Notes under the pieces: generated by a model
What the model saw: the letters and a program-made list of their open reading frames with translations, nothing else
Told to the model about the DNA's origin: nothing
The model's database searches: none
Position numbers and translations under genes: made by a program
Shown: positions 7,964 through 12,079 of the stretch, piece by piece
Numbering within the stretch: the first letter of the stretch is position 1
How the letters are laid out: each line of letters starts with the position of its first letter
NCBI GenBank assembly: GCA_025351555.1
Contig: JANXVS010000149.1
Coordinates: forward strand, 1 to 12,079
From: Pseudomonadota bacterium
GTDB taxonomy: Bacteria; Pseudomonadota; Gammaproteobacteria; Xanthomonadales; Rhodanobacteraceae
Direction of reading: 5' to 3'
Length of the DNA: 12,079 nucleotides

Positions 7964-9222
7964 AGCCTGTGCAGGATTCGGAAACCGGCAAGATATTCGC
8001 CGATCATCATGCCGAAATTCGTAAAAATGAAAACCAGCAGCGTACGTGAGACACGGTTCTTCCACCAGCCGTGCCAGTCGATCACATCGTCGCGCAGTGC
8101 CTCGAAATCAGCCACGCGTGGTCGGCGTAGCCACATCTCCGCGGCGGCAGCGAGTGCGCCGGAAGGTACCAGCGGCCGAAACGGTTTGAGTGGTGCGACA
8201 ACGAATGCGGTGAGTACGGTCAACGGGTGGCCGCCGCCAACCAACGCACCGAGCGCAGCGCCGCAACCGGTATACAAAATCCAGTCGCGCAGCGCGACGG
8301 CGCCCAGACCGATCCCGCGAGTGAAGGCGAAGATGATCGCGCCGATGATGATCGCAAGTACGCCGTAGCCAATCCACTTCGGCCAGCGCGCCGCGGGCGG
8401 CGTGGCCTTCAGCGACGCGATCAGCGTTTCCGGCAGTTCGCTCTGGGTGTTCAGTTCGCGCTCGATGCCGGCCAGATGACCGGCGCCGATGACGACGAGG
8501 ACTTTCTTCAGCGGCTGCTTCACCCCGTCGTGATGCTGCCCGTCTTGGTGCAGACTTTCTTCGCGCAGGCGCGCAGCCATGAAAGTGTCGCGCTCGGCGA
8601 TCAGGCTGCGGAACAGGGGCTCGGACTGCTCGGCGAATTCGCTGAATGCACTCTGCAGCATGTCGCCGTGCTTGAGCTTTTCGATATCCGCTTCGGCGAC
8701 TTCGCCGCGTTCGAACAGGCTGGCGACGAGGCCGGAAAGAATACCCATGCGATCCCAGAAACCGACACTGCCATAGGCGCGGCGCAAGGTCACGCTGATT
8801 TCGCGATCGACCAGCCACAACGGCCGCTGGCGTTCATCAGCCATATCCGCCGCCGCTTTCATTTCCGCGCCCGGCTCGATGCCGAATTGTTCGGCGAGGC
8901 GACGCTGATACGCCGACAGCGCGAGGTTTGCCGCCACCATGCCAGCCTTGCCTTCGCGGATAACCTTGAGCAAATCCAGATTGCGCCATGCTTCGCGATC
9001 ACGCAGCGCACGAAAACGCGTGTCGCAGAGCTCCACTGCGATCGCGTCGAAGTCTTCGGTCGCAATCAGGCAACGCACCGCGGTCACGCTGGCGCGCGAG
9101 ACGTGCGCTGTACCCAGCATCGTGTACTCGACACCATCGCGCGTGACGCGCGCGATCGGTTGACCGTCCAGCGCGTTTGGCGCGTCGTCAGGGGATTCGG
9201 GTGACGGCGTCATGACATCCAT
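7957..9222 (-). CDS. TraB/GumN-family membrane protein (putative TIKI-like metalloprotease fold)
   Basis: Resembles bacterial TraB-domain proteins (pheromone-shutdown TraB, relatives of eukaryotic TRABD and TIKI). With Met at 9222 (421 aa), the N-terminal domain carries LGTAHVS (Gly37-His40), AVELCDTRF (Glu64) and VIGAGHLAG (Gly246-His249). These are the two GX2H motifs and the Glu expected of the fold; in TIKI they serve a metal-dependent protease, but bacterial substrates are not known to me. The C-terminal ~140 residues contain about four membrane segments (about 283-302, 305-328, 331-345 and 393-412), so the enzyme-like domain is membrane anchored. A His/Asp-rich stretch (HQDGQHHDG) sits before the second GX2H motif. 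The start is uncertain: ATG 9222 and ATG 9213 both lack a strong Shine-Dalgarno, and a TTG at 9276 would overlap the aguB stop. It lies between aguB and the DUF349 gene in one operon. Confidence 0.85.
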   Translation of the reverse strand: MDVMTPSPESPDDAPNALDGQPIARVTRDGVEYTMLGTAHVSRASVTAVRCLIATEDFDAIAVELCDTRFRALRDREAWRNLDLLKVIREGKAGMVAANLALSAYQRRLAEQFGIEPGAEMKAAADMADERQRPLWLVDREISVTLRRAYGSVGFWDRMGILSGLVASLFERGEVAEADIEKLKHGDMLQSAFSEFAEQSEPLFRSLIAERDTFMAARLREESLHQDGQHHDGVKQPLKKVLVVIGAGHLAGIERELNTQSELPETLIASLKATPPAARWPKWIGYGVLAIIIGAIIFAFTRGIGLGAVALRDWILYTGCGAALGALVGGGHPLTVLTAFVVAPLKPFRPLVPSGALAAAAEMWLRRPRVADFEALRDDVIDWHGWWKNRVSRTLLVFIFTNFGMMIGEYLAGFRILHRLM

Positions 9223-9272
9223 TAGATTGGCAGCTGTCTCGATCAACGTGAGAAAAGGAAATATGCGCGAAT

Positions 9273-10172
9273 TCAATCTCGATAACGCTTGAGCAGATCA
9301 CCATACGCGTCGATGCGGCGGTCACGCAGGAACGGCCAGATGCGGCGCACGGATTCGCTGCGGGCCAGATCAACCTCGGCAATCAGCAGCTCCGGGTTGT
9401 CCGTCGAAGCCTGCGCCAGCACTTCGCCCTGCGGTCCGGCGACGAAGCTCGATCCCCAGAATTGCAAGCCACGGCCGCCCGATTCAATCGAACTCGTTGG
9501 CGCAGCCTCGAAACCGGTACGGTTGCAGGCGAGCAGCGGCAATCCGTTCGCGATGGCATGACCACGCTGCACGGTGACCCACGCGTCGCACTGACGCGAT
9601 TTTTCGGCGGCATCATCGTTCGGATCCCAGCCGATCGCAGTCGGGTAGAGCAGCAGGTCCGCACCAGCCAGCGCCATCAGGCGCGCGGCTTCCGGATACC
9701 ACTGATCCCAGCACACCAGCACGCCGAGCTTTCCGAGCGAGGTCTGGATCGGCGCAAAGCCGAGATCGCCGGGCGTGAAGTAGAACTTTTCGTAGAACGC
9801 CGGATCATCGGGAATGTGCATTTTGCGGTATTTGCCGCAAATTTCCTTTTTACAGTCGAACACGACCGCGGCGTTGTGATACAAGCCGGCGGCGCGGCGT
9901 TCGAACAGCGAAGCGACGACGACGAGTTTCAATTCCTCCGCAAGCGCGCCGATGCGCGCCGTGCTCGGACCTGGAATCGGTTCAGCGCGATCGAATTCCG
10001 CAACGCTCTCGTGCTGGCAAAAGTACGGCCCGTTGTGCAGTTCCTGCAGCAACACGAGCTGCACGCCTTTCGCCGCCGCCGCACGCAGGCCGGCTTCGAT
10101 CGCACCGAGATTTGCATCGACACTGCCGCGATTGGTTTCCTGCAATAGCGCTGCGCGCACGAGCCGTGTCAT
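9273..10172 (-). CDS. aguB: N-carbamoylputrescine amidase
   Basis: Cytoplasmic nitrilase-superfamily enzyme that hydrolyses N-carbamoylputrescine to putrescine, CO2 and ammonia, the last step of the agmatine route. The Glu-Lys-Cys triad is visible: Glu44 in LLQELHNGPYF, Lys117 in YRKMHIPDD and Cys154 in VLVCWDQWYPEA. The WDQWYPEAARLMAL and HIPDDPAFYEKFYFTPGD segments are characteristic of AguB rather than general nitrilases. Length (299 aa) fits the family (about 290-300). I chose the ATG at 10172 because it overlaps the aguA stop as ATGA and gives the usual MTRLVRAALLQ start; the frame extends 19 codons further upstream but only inside aguA. Adjacency to agmatine deiminase confirms the pathway. 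Confidence 0.95.
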   Translation of the reverse strand: MTRLVRAALLQETNRGSVDANLGAIEAGLRAAAAKGVQLVLLQELHNGPYFCQHESVAEFDRAEPIPGPSTARIGALAEELKLVVVASLFERRAAGLYHNAAVVFDCKKEICGKYRKMHIPDDPAFYEKFYFTPGDLGFAPIQTSLGKLGVLVCWDQWYPEAARLMALAGADLLLYPTAIGWDPNDDAAEKSRQCDAWVTVQRGHAIANGLPLLACNRTGFEAAPTSSIESGGRGLQFWGSSFVAGPQGEVLAQASTDNPELLIAEVDLARSESVRRIWPFLRDRRIDAYGDLLKRYRD

Positions 10173-11206
10173 CCGAGTATTCCTTGCGGTAGCTGCATGG
10201 TCATGCAATGCAGGCTGCCGTTTTGCCATATCAGGGGCCGGCAGGGTACCGCAATCACCTCACGTCCGGGATGTGCCTGGCCGATGATGCTTGCGGCTTC
10301 CGCATCCGCCAGATCGCCGTAAGCAGGCATCAGCACTGCACCGTTGACGATCAGGTAGTTCGCATACGATGCAGCGAGGCGTCGGCCATCGTCAATGATC
10401 GGCCGCGCCCAGGGCAGGGCGTGCAGGCGATACGGTTTGCCGTCGATGGTGCGCAGCGCGGTGAGTTCGTCACGCATTGCGGCCAGCTCGTCGAAGTGCG
10501 GATCGGCGACATCGTCGCAGGCCTGATAGACGATCGCATTTTCCGGCGCGAATCGCGCCAAGGTATCAATATGCGCATCGGTATCATCGCCTTGCAGATA
10601 GCCACGCTCCAGCCACAGCACGCGCGTGGCGCCGAGTTTGTCGCAAAGAATGCGCGTCATCTGTTCGCCGCTCAGTTCCGGATGGCGCTGATGCAGGCAA
10701 CGCCAGGTCGTGAGCAAGGTGCCGGCACCATCGGATTCGATCGCGCCGCCTTCCAGCGCCCAATCCACGCGCCGGCGCTCGGCATGGTGAAACAGCTCGC
10801 GTGCGGCCAGGCCATCGACCAAGCGATCGTCGCGGCTGGCGGTGAACTTGCCGCCCCAGCCGGTGAAGCGGAAATCGAGCAGGCGAAATTCATTCGCACC
10901 ACGCAGCGTCAACGGGCCGGAATCGCGCAGCCAGGTATCGTCGTACTCGATCTCGATGAATTGGATTTTTGACATTCGCCCAGCGCAGGCAGCACCGATA
11001 AGCTGTTCCGCGCGGGCGCGCACGTCCGCATTGGTGACGCACACCAGCACGGGTTCAAAGCGTGCGATTGCCGCGACGAGGGCGACGCAGGTGGTTTCGA
11101 CTTCAGCCAGGCGTTCAGCCCAGTCGGTTTGCGCGTGTGGCCAGGCGAGCAGGACGCCCGCCTGCGGTTCCCACTCCGCAGGCAGACGGAACGCGGTAGA
11201 CATCAT
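10169..11206 (-). CDS. aguA: Agmatine deiminase (agmatine iminohydrolase)
   Basis: Cytoplasmic guanidino-group-modifying enzyme that converts agmatine to N-carbamoylputrescine plus ammonia, feeding AguB next door. From the MM start (345 aa, a normal family length): LPAEWEPQAGVLLAWPH at the N-terminus; DDTWLRDSGP with Asp95; WALEGGAIESDG with Glu152; DDTDAHIDTLARF with His212 and Asp214; and SLHCMTMQLP with the nucleophile Cys334 near the C-terminus. These match the active-site residues of the family. The segment before the Cys reads WQNGSLHC instead of the commoner GGGNIHC, a variant I believe occurs in Xanthomonadales. Start: ATG 11206 overlaps the upstream stop as ATGA; the adjacent ATG 11203 is equally possible. 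No strong Shine-Dalgarno is seen, so coupling to the upstream gene is likely. The frame remains open far upstream, but that part overlaps the small secreted-protein gene. Confidence 0.95.
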   Translation of the reverse strand: MMSTAFRLPAEWEPQAGVLLAWPHAQTDWAERLAEVETTCVALVAAIARFEPVLVCVTNADVRARAEQLIGAACAGRMSKIQFIEIEYDDTWLRDSGPLTLRGANEFRLLDFRFTGWGGKFTASRDDRLVDGLAARELFHHAERRRVDWALEGGAIESDGAGTLLTTWRCLHQRHPELSGEQMTRILCDKLGATRVLWLERGYLQGDDTDAHIDTLARFAPENAIVYQACDDVADPHFDELAAMRDELTALRTIDGKPYRLHALPWARPIIDDGRRLAASYANYLIVNGAVLMPAYGDLADAEAASIIGQAHPGREVIAVPCRPLIWQNGSLHCMTMQLPQGILG

Positions 11207-11547
11207 TGATTGCCGGATGCGTCTTTCGGTCCGATTTCGGTCGGCGAGGCATGATTGGCGACGGCATCGATCACGCGGTCGCGCTCGAAATAGACGATAT
11301 AGCGGTTGTAAACCCAGCGGTGGATCACCGGATGTCGCGGCGCATCGCCGCCGGCCGGCGCAAGCTTGTCGGTCGGCGCACCGTAGCGGCTCTCGACCTG
11401 GGCCATGCTCATGCCGCGCTGTGGTGCATCCATGCTGCGCTCCTGCTGAACGCGCTGCACGAGCAAAGTATCGGCGTGAACGACATCGCCGCAGAGGCAG
11501 GCGGCGACGACGAAACCGCTGGCGAGAGTGAGAAAACGGGTGTTCAT
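11203..11547 (-). CDS. Small secreted protein, first gene of the agu operon
   Basis: A 114-residue protein of unknown function. The N-terminus is a clear export signal: MNTR, then a hydrophobic stretch, then VHA-DT, a likely signal-peptidase I site after Ala25. VAAC at residues 14-17 also fits a lipobox, so a lipoprotein is an alternative. The mature part contains RGMSMAQVESRYGAP, which recalls the short G-M-x3-Q-V-x4-G-x-P motif of BamE/SmpA-like outer-membrane assembly factors. A hydrophobic/aromatic stretch follows (VIHRWVYNRYIVYFERDRVIDAV). The BamE resemblance is weak and by eye only. The ATG at 11547 has GAGGAG eight bases upstream. The stop overlaps the aguA start (ATGATG), so the gene is translated together with agmatine deiminase, though a functional link to polyamines is not evident. 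Confidence 0.85.
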   Translation of the reverse strand: MNTRFLTLASGFVVAACLCGDVVHADTLLVQRVQQERSMDAPQRGMSMAQVESRYGAPTDKLAPAGGDAPRHPVIHRWVYNRYIVYFERDRVIDAVANHASPTEIGPKDASGNQ

Positions 11548-11555
11548 GGCGCGAA

Positions 11556-11561
11556 CTCCTC
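11556..11561 (-). promoter_or_regulatory. Strong ribosome binding site of the operon's first gene
   Basis: GAGGAG on the minus strand, eight bases before the ATG at 11547. It is the best Shine-Dalgarno in the operon and fixes that start. The next two genes (aguA, aguB) have none of comparable quality and overlap their predecessors. Confidence 0.75.
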
Positions 11562-11641
11562 ATCGCACGGCCGATTGCCGCGAAGTTCAAGCTTTTTATC
11601 AGATTCCCCCGCGCAAATCCATGATACAGCGCGAGAAAGCT

Positions 11642-11663
11642 GTCGATTTTCAATCGAATCGAC
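11642..11663. promoter_or_regulatory. TCGATT inverted repeat upstream of the agu operon (possible operator)
   Basis: GTCGATT and its complement AATCGAC flank this interval on the minus strand (7-bp arms, 8-base spacer), and a nested TCGATT-TTC-AATCGA pairing lies within. The interval sits about 95-115 bases before the first start codon of the agu operon and just past the L36 terminator, where a promoter/operator would be expected. No convincing -35/-10 pair could be placed; TATCAT at about 11622-11627 (read on the minus strand) is only a possible -10. Confidence 0.3.
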
Positions 11664-11678
11664 CGCACCGACTCCAGC

Positions 11679-11709
11679 AGTCAAACAGAAGGCCGCACAT
11701 GGCGGCCCT
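11679..11709 (-). terminator. Intrinsic terminator after the L36 gene
   Basis: Minus-strand hairpin with arms 11709-11702 (AGGGCCGC) and 11696-11689 (GCGGCCTT), 8 bp with one G-T pair, and a 5-base loop. It is followed by TCTGTTTGA, an imperfect T-rich tail. It starts about 30 bases after the L36 stop codon, so it should end that transcript before the agu operon. Confidence 0.7.
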
Positions 11710-11738
11710 CGAGTATGGCGGGTAAACGAGAACTGCGC

Positions 11739-11864
11739 TTAGCGTTGACGCGCCTTGAAGCGCGGGTTGCTCTTGCAGATCACGAACACCTTGCCGCGGC
11801 GACGCACGACTTTGCAGTCGCGGTGGCGCGTTTTGGCGGATTTGAGCGAGGACAGAACTTTCAT
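11739..11864 (-). CDS. rpmJ: 50S ribosomal protein L36, type B (zinc-site-poor form)
   Basis: 41-residue, very basic protein of the large ribosomal subunit, recognised from [17 protein letters not shown] at the start, [17 protein letters not shown] in the middle and the RQR end. Canonical L36 binds zinc with three Cys and one His. Here only Cys17 and Cys30 remain, and His14 sits near the position of the first Cys, so this is the C-minus (YkgO-like) form, which has a three-residue N-terminal-side insertion. The ATG at 11864 has GGAAGG five bases upstream. It has its own hairpin terminator and appears monocistronic, outside the large ribosomal-protein operon. If the genome has no second rpmJ, this is the sole L36. 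Codon use matches a highly expressed gene (mainly CGC, AAG/AAA and GTG/GTC). Confidence 0.95.
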
Positions 11865-11904
11865 GGCGGCCTTCCGGTAAGGTCAAGACAATATTCAGCT
11901 GCCG

Positions 11905-11933
11905 ATTGTAATGCATTGCATGGGAAAGGGAAA
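11905..11933 (-). promoter_or_regulatory. Candidate promoter of the L36 gene
   Basis: On the minus strand TACAAT (11910-11905) is a good -10 hexamer. A 17-base spacer upstream leads to TTTCCC, a poor -35. Transcription would start near 11898, giving a leader of about 33 bases with the GGAAGG site. The spacer contains the 11-base palindrome ATGCATTGCAT directly beside the -10. Promoter assignment rests mainly on the -10 and position. Confidence 0.4.
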
Positions 11934-11945
11934 CTGGGAGCCTTG

Positions 11946-12001
11946 TCCAACATGGTATGAGTCTGAGCGAGGGGTGTGATTCCAACATGGTATGAGTCTG
12001 A
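11946..12001 (+). repeat. Two copies of a 21-bp direct repeat, 35-bp period
   Basis: The 21 bases from 11946 to 11966 (TCCAACATGG followed by TATGAGTCTGA) recur exactly at 11981-12001. The 14 bases between them are unrelated. They are most simply explained as repeated protein-binding sites at an element end. Confidence 0.9.
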
Positions 12002-12014
12002 AGCGGTAGGCCGG

Positions 12015-12045
12015 ATCGATCACGATGCTCAGCATGGTGATCGAT
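12015..12045 (+). other. 31-nt near-perfect palindrome covering the RBS of the following ORF
   Basis: ATCGATCAC (12015-12023) pairs with GTGATCGAT (12037-12045). Inside, ATGCT (12025-12029) pairs with AGCAT (12031-12035); only one G-G mismatch separates the two stems. The right arm ends at the base before the ATG, and the GGTGA Shine-Dalgarno (12036-12040) is almost wholly within the stem. As RNA it would hide the ribosome binding site; as DNA it could be an operator. Confidence 0.75.
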
Positions 12046-12079
12046 ATGAACGACAGTCAATTGAACACGGTGGCCGATT
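12046..12079 (+). CDS. Start of a putative transposase ORF (3' truncated by window)
   Basis: ATG followed by ten complete codons, reading MNDSQLNTVAD, open to the window end. GGTGA lies five bases upstream. The start recalls the N-terminus of a group of integrase-core (rve/DDE) transposases that begin MND/MNE-x-QL, but eleven residues cannot settle the family. The context (direct repeats and palindrome immediately upstream) supports a mobile-element gene. Confidence 0.4.
   Translation, partial: MNDSQLNTVAD

Larger units (their letters stand above)
11944..12079 (+). mobile_element. Putative left end of an insertion sequence (continues past window)
   Basis: A possible terminus begins with TGTCCAACATGG at 11944. 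Inside it are two copies of a 21-bp direct repeat, a long palindrome and the start of a rightward ORF with a ribosome binding site. Repeated sites near the end, followed by a transposase start about 100 bases in, is the layout of elements with multiple transposase-binding sites (for example IS21-type and some DDE/rve elements). The other end and the target duplication are outside the window, so the boundary and family are inferences. Confidence 0.4.

Noticed and set aside
5414..7975. GCCTGCACAGGC near 5414 and its near-complement GCCTGTGCAGG near 7965, considered as a paired recombination or regulatory site
   Set aside because: Only about 11 bases match and the motif is simple; chance is a sufficient explanation.
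7928..8065. 46-residue N-terminal extension of the DUF349 protein
   Set aside because: It overlaps the TraB-like coding region and includes the tandem repeat; the ATG at 7927 has a proper Shine-Dalgarno.
8227..9204. 325-codon plus-strand open frame opposite the TraB-like gene
   Set aside because: Shadow frame in GC-rich DNA; the opposite strand carries clear GX2H motifs and membrane segments.
11207..11668. N-terminal extension of the agmatine deiminase frame
   Set aside because: The extension overlaps the small secreted-protein gene, is Arg-rich and unlike AguA; the family's conserved N-terminus starts at MSTAFRLPAEWEPQ.
1..12079. Frequent GATC/CGATCG words, considered as a clustered methylation or HIP1-like signal
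   Set aside because: They are spread through coding frames as common Asp/Ile/Arg codon pairs without clustering or spacing.
1..12079. CRISPR arrays, tRNA and rRNA genes
   Set aside because: No regularly spaced repeat series, cloverleaf or rRNA-like sequence was seen on either strand; the only repeats are those listed.

Overview
The window looks like a chromosomal segment of a GC-rich (roughly 60% by eye) gammaproteobacterium, most likely of the Xanthomonadales (Xanthomonadaceae/Rhodanobacteraceae). The strongest hints are the 41-residue type-B (cysteine-poor) ribosomal protein L36, the small secreted protein beginning its mature part with ADTLL, and the style of the AguA and AguB proteins. 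This placement is inference from remembered family resemblance; no search was run.

Bases 1-5438 (+ strand) hold two tandem RND-superfamily efflux permease genes. The first is cut by the window's left edge, so only its C-terminal ~780 residues are present. The second (1034 aa) is complete. They overlap by 4 bases (ATGA), so they are almost certainly co-translated, and they may form two pumps or one mixed-subunit pump. The first has a greatly enlarged, hydrophobic TM6-TM7 loop and a Ser/Thr-rich periplasmic insertion.

Bases 5435-11547 (- strand) hold five closely packed genes that read as one operon. In transcription order they are a small secreted protein, agmatine deiminase (aguA), N-carbamoylputrescine amidase (aguB), a TraB/GumN-family membrane protein, and a long HEAT/DUF349-repeat protein. 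The aguA-aguB pair converts agmatine to putrescine, so the operon's core is polyamine metabolism. The two downstream genes have no assigned biochemical role and ride on the same transcript. The operon converges on the RND pair, and the two terminal stop codons share one CTAG.

Bases 11548-12079 contain a short regulatory interval, the L36 gene with its own terminator and a candidate promoter, and then what looks like the left end of a mobile element. That end has two copies of a 21-bp direct repeat, a 31-nt near-perfect palindrome covering a ribosome binding site, and the first 11 codons of an ORF that runs off the window. No tRNA, rRNA or CRISPR array was seen. No gene-free stretch exceeds 300 bases. 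I found no convincing wholly new system; the most unusual items are the modified RND permease, the 15-bp tandem repeat between the last two operon genes, and the element end next to the L36 gene.
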